49,119 bases of DNA from Streptomyces sp. NRRL B-24085 (GTDB lineage Bacteria > Actinomycetota > Actinomycetes > Streptomycetales > Streptomycetaceae). The notes beneath the pieces were generated by a model. That model had not been told where the DNA came from. It did not search any database and saw nothing but the letters and a program-made list of their open reading frames with translations. The stretch covers positions 1-49,119 of the forward strand of contig NZ_LJBR01000023.1 of the NCBI RefSeq assembly GCF_001282115.1, given 5' to 3'. Positions 35,082 through 43,876 of this stretch are shown piece by piece; within the stretch, counting starts at the first letter, position 1, and each line of letters begins with the position of its first letter. The position numbers were made by a program, and so were the translations under genes.

Positions 35082-36638
35082 TCAGCCTTTCGAGAACATG
35101 GACAGCATGCGGCGGGTGACGGCGAAGCCTCCGAAGATGTTCACGCTCGTCAGCAGGATCGCCACGAAGGACAGCGCGGTGACGATCCGGCTCTCGTGCC
35201 CGATCTGCAGCAGGGCACCGATCACGACGATCCCGGAGATCGCGTTGGTCACCGACATCAACGGGGTGTGCAGCGCGTGGTGCACCTTGCCGATGACGTA
35301 GTAGCCGATCACCACCGCCAGCGCGAACACGGTGAAGTTTCCGGCGAGTTGGGCCGGAGCGAAGGCCACCAGCAGGAACATCGCGAGCATTCCGAGCCCG
35401 ATCAGGCCGAAGCGCCGGACGGGCGACAGCCCCGGCCGGTCCGGTGCGGGCGCCTCGGGTGCGGCCGTGGCCGGTGCGGCAGGGGCGGCCGAGACCGCGA
35501 CGGGGGGCGGCGGCCAGGTGACGTCACCGTCCCGCACCACGGTCACCGCCCGCTGCACGACGTCGTCGAAGTCGATGTTCAGACGGCCGTCCTTGCCCGG
35601 GGTCAGCAGTTTCAGCAGGTTCACCAGGTTGGTGCCGAACATCTGCGAGGCCTGGGCCGGGAGCCGGGAGGCCAGGTCGGTGTAGCCGATGAGCGTCACG
35701 CCGTTGTCGGTGACCACGATCCGGCCCGGCACGGTGCCCTCGACGTTGCCACCCATCGCGGCGGCCATGTCGACGATGACGCTTCCCGGCTTCATCACGG
35801 CCACGTCCTCGGCGGTCAGCAGCCGCGGCGCGGGCCGCCCGGGGATCAGGGCGGTGGTGATGACGATGTCCACGTCCCCGGCCTGCTCGTGGTAGAGCTC
35901 GGCGGCGGCGCGGTCGTAGTCGGCGGAGGTCGCCTTGGCGTAGCCGTCGGCACTCGCCTCCTGGGCGGCGTTCACCGTCAGGTACTCGCCGCCCAGCGAC
36001 TTCACCTGGTCCGCCACCTCCGGGCGGGGGTCGGTGGCGCGCACGATCGCCCCAAGGCTGGAGGCGGCGCCGATCGCCGCCAGACCGGCCACACCCGCGC
36101 CGGCCACCAGCACCTTCGCCGGCGGCACCTTGCCCGCCGCGGTGACCTGACCGGTGAAGAACCGTCCGAAGACGTGCGCGGCCTCGATGACCGCGCGATA
36201 GCCCGCGATGTTCGCCATCGAGGACAGCACGTCCATCGACTGGGCCCGCGAGATGCGTGGCACCGCGTCGAGGGCCAGGGCCGTCACCCCGGCGTCGGCG
36301 AGCGCCTGGAGCAACCCGGGATTCTGCGCCGGGGCCAGCAGGGCGACCACGACCGCACCCCTCCGCAGCCGGCGGATCTCGGCCTCGGTGGGGGCGTTCA
36401 CCTTCAGGACGACGTCCGCCTCCCATGCCTCGCCGATCGCGGCGCCGACGTCGGCGTACGCCTGGTCGTCGAAGCCCGAGGCCTCGCCGGCCCCGGACTC
36501 GACGACGACCTCGTAACCGAGGCCCAGCAGCAGTCGGGCGGTCGCCGGGGTCGCCGCGACCCGTGTCTCTCCGGAGCCGGACTCGGCCACGACGCCGACG
36601 CGGCGAGGAGGATGCTGTGCGCTTTCTTCAGCAGACAT
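35082..36638 (-). CDS. pntA: NAD(P) transhydrogenase, alpha subunit
   Basis: A 518-aa protein of E. coli layout. Domain I (1 to about 380) binds NAD(H) and has VGVVAESGSGETRVAATP, Rossmann motif VLVAGAGVAGLAAIG and MGGNVEGTVPG. A Pro/Ala linker (about 388-410) follows, then four membrane helices (about 412-510) with the HTPLMSVTNAISG signature. It supplies NADPH with PntB. The start is ATG 36638. It is divergent from the radical SAM gene, 262 bp apart. Confidence 0.95.
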   Translation of the reverse strand: MSAEESAQHPPRRVGVVAESGSGETRVAATPATARLLLGLGYEVVVESGAGEASGFDDQAYADVGAAIGEAWEADVVLKVNAPTEAEIRRLRRGAVVVALLAPAQNPGLLQALADAGVTALALDAVPRISRAQSMDVLSSMANIAGYRAVIEAAHVFGRFFTGQVTAAGKVPPAKVLVAGAGVAGLAAIGAASSLGAIVRATDPRPEVADQVKSLGGEYLTVNAAQEASADGYAKATSADYDRAAAELYHEQAGDVDIVITTALIPGRPAPRLLTAEDVAVMKPGSVIVDMAAAMGGNVEGTVPGRIVVTDNGVTLIGYTDLASRLPAQASQMFGTNLVNLLKLLTPGKDGRLNIDFDDVVQRAVTVVRDGDVTWPPPPVAVSAAPAAPATAAPEAPAPDRPGLSPVRRFGLIGLGMLAMFLLVAFAPAQLAGNFTVFALAVVIGYYVIGKVHHALHTPLMSVTNAISGIVVIGALLQIGHESRIVTALSFVAILLTSVNIFGGFAVTRRMLSMFSKG

Positions 36639-36900
36639 GTCCTGTGTCTCTCGTCAAGGAGGTGCGAAAGGGAGATCTGCGCCCCGGGGGGTTACGACGT
36701 CCTGCCCCGTGATCGCCCGTACCTAACCCGTCGGCCGAGTACTGACCGACACCACGCGGCGAAGACCTGGGCCTCGTTGTGTGCGGCCTCCGGGCCGCTC
36801 CGGCGAACCCTCCCCCGATTCCCCGGCTTCCCGGCCAGGGCCTGCCCGACACTCCGTACAATTGGTATGAACCGCGGCATCGGACGAAGGGAAGCTTCGC

Positions 36901-38097
36901 GTGACATCCCCCTTCGCCGAACCCGAGCACGGCTCCGACGCCTTGTTCGACCTCGACGCCCTGACCGGGACAGCGGCGGGCAGCGCACCCGTCGGCGGCA
37001 CAGCCCCGCCCGGCTCCGGCTTCCGCGACTCCCCCGCAGCCCGGACCATGCTGCCGGTGCGCACCGTCTACGCCGAACCCGCGGCCGCCGCATCCCGCCG
37101 GGGCCGCGAGATCCTCGCACGCTTCCCCGCCGCGCAGGTCGTCGAGGTGGACTCCCACTGGCGCATCCCGGGCCTGCACGGAAACGAGGACAACGTCGAG
37201 CGCTGGGTCCGCGTCAAGGGCGAGACCCTGGTCCTCGGTGAGCGCAAGACCCTGACCACCCGGCCCAACGGACGCTCCGCCGACTTCATCGCCCCCGGCC
37301 CCACCAACGGCTGCGCGATGGCCTGCGCCTACTGCTACGTGCCCCGCCGCAAGGGATACGCCAACCCGATCACCGTCTTCACCAACATCGACCAGATCAT
37401 CGGCCACCTCGGGCGCCACGTCGCGCGCCAGGGCCGTAAGCGGGAACCCAACCAGTGTGACGACACCGCCTGGGTGTACGACATCGGCGAGAACGGCGAC
37501 TGCTCCGTGGACGCGCTCATCTGCGACAACACCGCGGACCTGATCACCGCCTTCCGCCGGTGGCCCACCGCCAAGGCATCCTTCGCCACCAAGTTCGTCA
37601 ACCCCGATCTGCTGACGCTGGACCCCCGCGGCCGTACCCGGATCCGCTTCTCCCTAATGCCCGCGCCCGACTCACGACTGCTGGACCTGCGCACCTCCGC
37701 GGTGGCCGACCGGATCGCCGCCGCGGCCGACTTCGTGGACGCGGGCTACGAGGTCCACTTCAACCTCTCCCCCGTCGTCCTGCGGCCCGGCTGGCAGGAC
37801 GACTGGGCCGACGTCCTGCGGCAGCTCGACGACGTCCTGCCCCACCGGGTGAAGCGCCAGGCCGCCGCGGAGATCATCATGCTCACCCACAACCAGGACC
37901 TGCACCAGGTCAACCTCGGCTGGCATCCCCGCGCCGAGGACGTCCTGTGGCAGCCCGAGCTGCAACAGGGCAAGCGCTCGCAGAACGGAGCGCACAACGT
38001 CCGCTACCGCGACCACATCAAAGCGGAAGCGGTGCGCTCGCTGCGCGGCCTCATCACCGACCATGCACCCTGGCTGCGCGTGCGCTACGCGTTCTGA
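36901..38097 (+). CDS. Spore photoproduct lyase-like radical SAM protein
   Basis: A 398-aa radical SAM enzyme. The cluster motif is Cys138-x3-Cys142-x2-Cys145 in CAMACAYCYVPRRKGY, as in spore photoproduct lyase family proteins. Further SPL-like stretches are VDSHWRIPGL, SFATKFVNP and LTHNQDLHQVNLGWHP. SPL repairs a UV thymine lesion in endospores; Streptomyces makes exospores, so the substrate may differ. The start is GTG 36901 after GAAGGGAAG. The first 55 residues are low-complexity. A possible -10, TACAAT (36857-36862), lies upstream, but no good -35 is seen. Confidence 0.85.
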   Translation: MTSPFAEPEHGSDALFDLDALTGTAAGSAPVGGTAPPGSGFRDSPAARTMLPVRTVYAEPAAAASRRGREILARFPAAQVVEVDSHWRIPGLHGNEDNVERWVRVKGETLVLGERKTLTTRPNGRSADFIAPGPTNGCAMACAYCYVPRRKGYANPITVFTNIDQIIGHLGRHVARQGRKREPNQCDDTAWVYDIGENGDCSVDALICDNTADLITAFRRWPTAKASFATKFVNPDLLTLDPRGRTRIRFSLMPAPDSRLLDLRTSAVADRIAAAADFVDAGYEVHFNLSPVVLRPGWQDDWADVLRQLDDVLPHRVKRQAAAEIIMLTHNQDLHQVNLGWHPRAEDVLWQPELQQGKRSQNGAHNVRYRDHIKAEAVRSLRGLITDHAPWLRVRYAF

Positions 38098-38166
38098 CGA
38101 CACAGCTTCGACGTGGGAGGTCCGCCCACCCGGCCTGCACCACCCCGTGCGTTCGGGGTTCTCGGG

Positions 38167-39240
38167 TCACGTCGTGCGGGGCTGTGACTGCCGGGTGAGT
38201 CGGGAGACCAGTTCGAGCCAGCCGGCTTCCAGCCGGTGCGGCGGTAGCCTGCACTGTTCGCTCAGGTGCCAGAGAAGGGCTGGATCGAGGTAGCCCAGCG
38301 CCGCGTGACTGAGCAGTTCTGCGTCTGCTTCCGGCGCGGCCAGACTGAACAGCAGGCTGACCCGCTCGTGGTACGAGCGCCGGAGTGCGTGTCGGTAACG
38401 CTGATCCGGGGAGGGCTCGGCGGCCATCTGGAGTTCCGGCTCCGTGGCATAGCGCTGTATCGCGGCCACGCCGAATGCGCGAAGCTGCTCGATCGCCCTG
38501 TCCCGGGTGTCCGCCGGGTCCGAGCCGCTGAGGTGGGCGGCCTGGAACGTCTCCTCGGAGCGTTGCAGCAGGGCCTGCAACAGACCTGTGCGGTCACCGA
38601 ACCGCCGAAAGACGGTGCCCTTGCCGACGCCTGCCTCGGAGGCGACCGCTTCCATGGTGAGGTGTGACAGTCCGCGCTCGCGCACTATCTGTGCCGCGGC
38701 GGTCAGCACCCGGGTGTGGTTGAGTGCCGCGTCCGCGCGCAGACGTCTGCCGGCCTCGCCGCGAGGTGCTGACAGGCGCTGCGGCTGCGCTCCTTCCCTC
38801 TGATCGTTGCCCGCCTCGCTGGGACAGGGACAAGCGCTCGGTGAGTGGGCGGCAGTTTGCCGGTCCGGTGCCGTCTGCCGATCCGGTGCCGTCCGCGCGA
38901 CCGTCTCGGCGAAGGCGTGGGCAAGGCCGGCAGTGTGCCGTGCGGACGGTTCGGGCCCTTCGATCAACGGCAGGAGGTCGGCCAGCAGGCCGACGAAGCG
39001 ACCGCCGTTCTCATGGATGGCCGTCATCGAGCCTTCCCGTATCGCGGCCCGGAGGCCGGCCGCGTCGAGCGATCCGGTCCCGGCGGCCGACTGCGCGACC
39101 AGTTCGGCCAGACGACGTTCGAGGTCGGTCGGCTGCCAGGCGCCCTCACGGAAGTCCCGCATCAGTGCTGCAAGTCGTCCCCGGACGGTGTCGAGGTGTG
39201 CATGCTGAGGAGGGTGGGGCACCTCAGGGGTGGTGGACAC
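38167..39240 (-). CDS. TetR/AcrR-family regulator with long N-terminal extension
   Basis: A 357-aa protein. The TetR helix-turn-helix is at about 173-220 (HTRVLTAAAQIVRERG and VGKGTVFRRFGDRTGL), followed by a usual ligand-binding helical domain. Unusually, about 170 residues precede it: a predicted helical domain (about 15-115) of unknown type (RGRLAALMRDFREGAW, RFVGLLADLLPLIEG) and a linker with a PDRQTA repeat. TetR proteins are normally about 200 aa. The start is GTG 39240, eight bases after GGGAG; an internal start near residue 165 cannot be excluded. It may regulate the adjacent oxidase or itself. Confidence 0.85.
   Translation of the reverse strand: MSTTPEVPHPPQHAHLDTVRGRLAALMRDFREGAWQPTDLERRLAELVAQSAAGTGSLDAAGLRAAIREGSMTAIHENGGRFVGLLADLLPLIEGPEPSARHTAGLAHAFAETVARTAPDRQTAPDRQTAAHSPSACPCPSEAGNDQREGAQPQRLSAPRGEAGRRLRADAALNHTRVLTAAAQIVRERGLSHLTMEAVASEAGVGKGTVFRRFGDRTGLLQALLQRSEETFQAAHLSGSDPADTRDRAIEQLRAFGVAAIQRYATEPELQMAAEPSPDQRYRHALRRSYHERVSLLFSLAAPEADAELLSHAALGYLDPALLWHLSEQCRLPPHRLEAGWLELVSRLTRQSQPRTT
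38859..38894. repeat. Two 18-bp tandem repeats in the TetR linker
   Basis: Units at 38859-38876 and 38877-38894 differ at two positions (GCCGGTCCGGTGCCGTCT versus GCCGATCCGGTGCCGTCC). They encode PDRQTA twice. Confidence 0.75.
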
Positions 39241-39428
39241 GCGGAACGCTCCCAAACGGATTCCGGAGTGCGGGTATCGGAGGCATGGAGGTGGTCAGCC
39301 GTGGGGTTTCGTGAGTGAGGAATGTGCGGCCGCGGCCACGGCTGCGATGCCGGGCCGCCGGCGTACAAGGGGGCGCCCTGCGGCTGTGTGCTGCGGGCGC
39401 CACCCCGGTGGGACGGTGCGTTCCGAGA

Positions 39429-41291
39429 TCAGTCGCCGGGAAGCAACACGGATTCGTCGCCCTCGAACCAGGCGTTGTCTATCGTCAGCCGGCTGATGCG
39501 CCAGGTGCTTCCGTCACGCGTCAGTTCTGCGTCGTAGCGGTTCATCATCAGGGCGTGGCGGGTCCGGTCCGGCTTGGGGCCCTCTCCGGGCAGGTAGTGC
39601 TGGGCCGTCGCATAGCACTTCACGTGGGCGTTGTCGCCGTCCACGCTGGCGCGGACGTTGCTGATCACGTGGCTGGTGTCGAGCGGGCCGACCGCCGGGA
39701 TGAGGACGCCCACCACGGTGTCGCGCGGCTTGAGTGCTGGGAAGTCGAGACCGATCTTGCTCGTGGCCGGTGTCAGGTCGACCATGGCGTCCTCGGTCAG
39801 TGACGAGGCGAGCAGATCGGCGTCACCGTGGTCGAGCCCGGCCGTGTAGCGGTGGAGTGCGTCGACGATCGCGGCGTGGTCGATCAGAAGCTGCAGTTTG
39901 TCGTCGGCCATCGGGCGCTCCTCGGGGGGAATGTTGTGGTTCAGGCGGAAGAGGTTGTCCGGGTCGAAGCGCCTCTTGATGCTGCGGAGCCGGTGGTAGG
40001 CGGCTTCGTCGTAGGCCGCGCTCACGTCGGAGGCGCCGGTGTCCTGGGCGGCCATGAAGTTGAGGTACTTTCCGCCCGTCGACCAGGGGTGCATCCGTTG
40101 CAGCAGTTCATCGGCGTAGGCGTTCATCGCGGTGAAGGCGTCGGGTGCGCCGACACCCACGACCCAGAGTGCGAACCGGGCGTCCCGGTGTCCGACGGCG
40201 TTGTCCGCGGCCCGGCCCAGAGCGCCGCCGAGGTGCCGCAACTCGACGAAGTGCACCGGACAGTCGGCCGCCGGGCCCGCTGCGGCCAGGATTTCCCCGA
40301 CGGCCTCGGCGGTCAGTGAGTGCAGCATCGCGGTGCGCTCCATGAACGGTGCCGGGTCCGCCGGATCGTTGTGGATCTGGGCGAAGGACGCGTACGGCAT
40401 GGGGCCCAGAGTGTCCACGAGGACAGGTGCGGCCGCCCGCAGCGGCGCGACCAGCCGGGCGGCCTCGTCCGGCGAGCCGAGACAGGAGATGCGTACGTGC
40501 ACGGCGAACCGGTCGGCGAGGAACTCCGGCACACCGGGCAGTGCCGGCAGCCGCAGCAGGGCGATCGAGGAGCTCAGATCGTCCGGGGCCCCCGCCGTGA
40601 CCTCGGCATAGGCGTGCAGGACGGCTTCCGCGTCGGCACCGTCGAAGAAGAGTCCACCCGCCCACAGTTGTTCCACCGGGAAGAGAGCGAACTCCATGCC
40701 GGTGACGACGCCGAAGTTGCTCTTGCCGCCGCGCAGCGCCCAGAACAGGTCGGGTTCCGACGCGGCGTCCACGGAACGCAACTCACCGTCGGCTGTCACG
40801 ACCTCCATGGAGGTGACGTGATCGGCCGCCCATCCGAGAGCGCGGCCCATGGTGGGGCTCAAGCCCCCGCCGAGGGTGTAGCCGATGACGCCGACGAGCG
40901 GTGAGGAGCCGTTGAGCGGGGCAAGCCCCAACGGGGTTGCGGCGTCGATCACTTGCTGCCAGCGGGCTCCCGCCGCCACGCGGGCCGTGCGGGACGCGGG
41001 GTCGACGCTCACCTGCGTCATCCGGTGCGTGGTGATGAGTACCGCATCGTCGGCCGTGAGGGTCGCCTGATGGCCGGTGGCCATGACGGCGACCGGCAGA
41101 CGCCGCTGTGCGGCGAAGCGAACGGCGGCCTGCACGTCGGCACTGTTCACGGCCCCGACAACCACGCGAGGGCGGTGGGTCACGGCAAGGTTGAAGGGGG
41201 CGCACTCGGCGGCGAAGCCTTCGTCTTCCGGCTCGAGTACGGGCCCGGTGATCTGCGCTGCCAGTTCGGCGCGCGTGAGGGGATTGAGCAT
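39429..41291 (-). CDS. FAD-linked oxidase (PCMH/BBE) fused to SnoaL-like domain
   Basis: A 620-aa two-part protein. Residues about 36-205 form a PCMH-type FAD domain with ATGHQA, GVIGYTLGGGLSPTMGRALG and LFWALRGGKSNFGVV. Residues about 410-455 are the berberine-bridge-enzyme tail (RFDPDNLFRLNHNIPP), where such oxidases normally end. Directly after it (residue 461 on) comes a complete SnoaL/NTF2-like domain (IDHAAIVDALHRYTAGLDHG). An internal ATG at 39911 is preceded by GAGGAG, so the SnoaL part may also be made alone. The main start, ATG 41291, lacks a ribosome site and may be leaderless. Likely oxidises a natural product; substrate unknown. Confidence 0.88.
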   Translation of the reverse strand: MLNPLTRAELAAQITGPVLEPEDEGFAAECAPFNLAVTHRPRVVVGAVNSADVQAAVRFAAQRRLPVAVMATGHQATLTADDAVLITTHRMTQVSVDPASRTARVAAGARWQQVIDAATPLGLAPLNGSSPLVGVIGYTLGGGLSPTMGRALGWAADHVTSMEVVTADGELRSVDAASEPDLFWALRGGKSNFGVVTGMEFALFPVEQLWAGGLFFDGADAEAVLHAYAEVTAGAPDDLSSSIALLRLPALPGVPEFLADRFAVHVRISCLGSPDEAARLVAPLRAAAPVLVDTLGPMPYASFAQIHNDPADPAPFMERTAMLHSLTAEAVGEILAAAGPAADCPVHFVELRHLGGALGRAADNAVGHRDARFALWVVGVGAPDAFTAMNAYADELLQRMHPWSTGGKYLNFMAAQDTGASDVSAAYDEAAYHRLRSIKRRFDPDNLFRLNHNIPPEERPMADDKLQLLIDHAAIVDALHRYTAGLDHGDADLLASSLTEDAMVDLTPATSKIGLDFPALKPRDTVVGVLIPAVGPLDTSHVISNVRASVDGDNAHVKCYATAQHYLPGEGPKPDRTRHALMMNRYDAELTRDGSTWRISRLTIDNAWFEGDESVLLPGD

Positions 41292-41297
41292 GCGTGC

Positions 41298-41341
41298 ATT
41301 GCATCGGACGCGTGTCGACGTGGCGTCGACGGCGCGTCGAC
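41298..41341 (-). promoter_or_regulatory. SARP box and -10 in front of the FAD oxidase
   Basis: Three 7-bp direct repeats at an exact 11-bp period: TGTCGAC (41313-41319), CGTCGAC (41324-41330), CGTCGAC (41335-41341), each separated by 4 bp. That is the published architecture of SARP operators. On the minus strand, 9 bp past the last repeat, lies TGCAAT (41303-41298), a possible -10. Transcription would then begin at or next to the ATG (41291). A SARP gene is adjacent. Confidence 0.7.
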
Positions 41342-41468
41342 GAGCCGTTTCGCCTACGTAGCCGCGGGGCGAACCGAAGCCGGTGACCGAGACCCGGTCG
41401 CCCGCGACCGTCGCTGGCCACGCCAGGGTGTGTGCGGGTGCGTCGCCTCGCGCGCGGCGGTGCGGCGA

Positions 41469-43373
41469 TCAGCGCGGCGAGAGCGACACCTTCTCCGCGA
41501 CCGTGTCCGGAAGGTCGGTGATCTGGTTCAGTACCGCGCGCAGGTCCTCGTCACCGACCGTGCTCTCGCCGGCCAGGCAGTGTCCCAGCAGCCGGTGCAG
41601 CGCTTGCTGGCAGCGCTCGTGTCCCAGCCCGTTGAGGGCTTGGCGCCGCGCGAACGCCTTGACGAGCCCGAGGAAGTGGTAGTCCCCGTTCTCGCCGGTC
41701 TCCACCACATGAGCGTCGACGAGGGCTTCCATGACCGCTGTGGCTTCGTTGACCGGCAGATCGAGCACCGCTGCCGCCATGGCGGGGTCCAGCCGGCCGC
41801 AGTCGGGAACAGCGGCGAGATGGAAGGCGTCGCGGTGGAAGGCGTCCATGCGCGCCTGGGCGTCACGGAACGGCTTGTCGACGATCTTGCAGTCCTCGTG
41901 CATGACGACCGGCTGGCGCAGATCGTCCTCGAGCTGGGCCAGGATCTGGTCGATCGTCCACGACGGCCGGGCATCCAACCGGGCTGCCGCCACATGCACC
42001 GAGAGCGGCTGGTAGGAGCAGGCCTGCACCAGGCGACTGGCCGCTTCCCGCTCCGCGAACACCCGCCGGGTCCCGGAGATGGCGGCGAGCAGCTGCAACG
42101 CGTCCTCGGGCTGCAGAACGCCCAGACGCAACCAGGGAATGCCAGGCAGGTCGATGATGCGACGCGGGCTGGTCATGATGACGGCACAGCCCGGGGCGGC
42201 CGGCAGCAGGGGACGCACCTGCTCACCGCTGGTTGCCGCGTCCAGGACGATCAGCAGGCGGCGCCCGGACACCGACGTACGCCACAGCGCGGCACGTTCG
42301 TCCAGGGACCCCGGCAGCCGCGACACCCCGATCGCGCGCAGGAACTGGCCGAGCACCTCCAGCGGGCCGACCGGCTCCCTGAAACCGCCGAGGTCGGCGA
42401 AAACCTGCCCGTCGGGAAACAGGTGGCGCTGGGTGTGCGCGAGGTGCACGGCGAGCGCGGTCTTGCCCATCCCGCCCAGGCCGGTGATGCCGACGACCGG
42501 AGCATGCGCAGCATCACGCAGCACTGAGCTCAGTTCCCCGATCTCTGCCCGGCGCCCGGTGAACACTGCTGAATCCGGCGGGAGTTGGGCCGGAACCGGC
42601 GCGACGGCCGAGGCCGGCTCACGGTCTGCGGGGGCGGGCGACTCGTCGTCCTCGTGCAGGACACGGCTGTGCAGGGAGCGAAGGCCGGGCCCGGGATCCA
42701 CGCCCAGTTCCTCGCGCAGAAGCTGCCGTGTGTGCTGATAGGCGGCCAGAGCCTCGGCTCGGCGGCCGGCCTGGAACAACGACAGCATGAGCTGTTCGTG
42801 CAGGCGCTCCCGCAGTGGGTGCTCCATGACGGCTGCCCGGATCTCGGACGTCAGACCTGGGTGCCCTCCGGCCTCCAGCTCAAGGTCGAACACTTCCTCC
42901 AGGGCGGCCAGCCTCAGCTCCTCCAGCCGGTCACGCTCCAGCTCGAAGAAGCGGCCCCGGACACCCGACAGTGCCGGTCCCTGCCAGGTGCGGAGGGCCT
43001 GGCGCAGGAGATCGGCGGCACGCGCCGAGGCGCCGGCGCCGCGCGCCGTGTGAGCCTGTGCGATCAGCTCGCGGAACCTGCTCAGGTCGACCTGCCCGTC
43101 ACGAACCGTGAGACGGTAACCGCTCCCGGTCGATTCGATGGTCGCGACGTCGCCGAGGATCGGCCGCAGACGATAGACGTACGTGCGGACGGTGCCCCGA
43201 GCGCCTCGCGGCCCTTCCTCGCCCCACAGGGCGTCGAGGATCGCTTCGGTCTCCACCGGGCGCCCTTCGCGCAGAAGGAGCAGCGCGAGCAGTCCGCGTT
43301 GCTGTGGGGATCCGAGGTCGACCTCCTCGTCCCGCCGCCATGCACGGACAGGACCGAGAATTGCAAGACGCAT
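41469..43373 (-). CDS. SARP/AfsR-type regulator with NB-ARC ATPase domain
   Basis: A 634-aa pathway activator. Residues 1-92 form an OmpR-like winged helix (SPQQRGLLALLLL, GTVRTYVYRLRPIL). Residues about 95-240 form the BTAD domain (FRELIAQAHTA and LHEQLMLSLFQAGRRAEALAAY in part). From about 265 comes an NB-ARC/STAND ATPase with P-loop GLGGMGKT (298-305), Walker B-like RRLLIVLDAA and CAVIMTSP. It ends without the TPR array of AfsR (about 990 aa). The start is ATG 43373; the GTG just before it is an alternative. It lies directly upstream of the FAD oxidase, which carries a SARP box. Confidence 0.92.
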   Translation of the reverse strand: MRLAILGPVRAWRRDEEVDLGSPQQRGLLALLLLREGRPVETEAILDALWGEEGPRGARGTVRTYVYRLRPILGDVATIESTGSGYRLTVRDGQVDLSRFRELIAQAHTARGAGASARAADLLRQALRTWQGPALSGVRGRFFELERDRLEELRLAALEEVFDLELEAGGHPGLTSEIRAAVMEHPLRERLHEQLMLSLFQAGRRAEALAAYQHTRQLLREELGVDPGPGLRSLHSRVLHEDDESPAPADREPASAVAPVPAQLPPDSAVFTGRRAEIGELSSVLRDAAHAPVVGITGLGGMGKTALAVHLAHTQRHLFPDGQVFADLGGFREPVGPLEVLGQFLRAIGVSRLPGSLDERAALWRTSVSGRRLLIVLDAATSGEQVRPLLPAAPGCAVIMTSPRRIIDLPGIPWLRLGVLQPEDALQLLAAISGTRRVFAEREAASRLVQACSYQPLSVHVAAARLDARPSWTIDQILAQLEDDLRQPVVMHEDCKIVDKPFRDAQARMDAFHRDAFHLAAVPDCGRLDPAMAAAVLDLPVNEATAVMEALVDAHVVETGENGDYHFLGLVKAFARRQALNGLGHERCQQALHRLLGHCLAGESTVGDEDLRAVLNQITDLPDTVAEKVSLSPR

Positions 43374-43876
43374 CACGCGACCGATTATGAACCGGTGTCA
43401 CACCCGGTTGCACACGAGCGGCCTCGGCTCCCGGCGGCCGTCCCTGCACGCGGTGGCGGGGCCCAGAGCCCGGACAGCGCTCCGAAGCCGTCTACAAGCG
43501 CTCTGCGGTCTCGCCTGCGCAGCCACCTGGCACACCTCGGCCCGTGACCTCGACCGTCCAAGATCCCCGGCAGGGCGAAGCTGAGGCGATACCGCCGGGT
43601 GGGCAAGCGGAAGTGGCCCCGCTCGCCCACCCGGATGTGGTGGTGTCCGGCCCGGACTGCGACCGCGACGAGAGTCGTCGACGCATGGTCTGAGGTAGGT
43701 GCCGGGGCAAAACCGTTGATGGCCCCCACGGAGTGAGCACGACCGGCCCGGGCACCCAACGCCTGGTCGAAGAAGGCGCGTTCACCCACCTGCACCGGCT
43801 CCACCGCGTGAGCACGGCGGACACCACGGACGGGTGCAGGCCGGCGAGTAGGCCGGTTAGTAGGCCGGTGAGGTCG
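43374..43876. other. Intergenic region upstream of the SARP gene
   Basis: About 500 bp without a recognisable protein gene; open frames exist on both strands but none resembles a family I know. It contains the inverted repeat AACCGG (43390-43395) / CCGGTT (43404-43409), 17 bp before the SARP start, which may be its operator, and a triple 12-bp repeat beside the next gene's stop. Confidence 0.45.
43836..43871. repeat. Three 12-bp tandem repeats at the dehydrogenase 3' end
   Basis: Units GCAGGCCGGCGA (43836-43847), GTAGGCCGGTTA (43848-43859) and GTAGGCCGGTGA (43860-43871). They end 5 bp beyond the stop codon of the minus-strand gene. Confidence 0.7.

Noticed and set aside
33654..37241. Long plus-strand open frame opposite pntB and pntA
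   Set aside because: The minus strand encodes unmistakable transhydrogenase subunits; the other frame is His/Arg/Asp-rich noise.
43385..43827. Possible small minus-strand gene between the SARP and dehydrogenase genes
   Set aside because: Neither open frame gives a family-like protein or has a good ribosome site.
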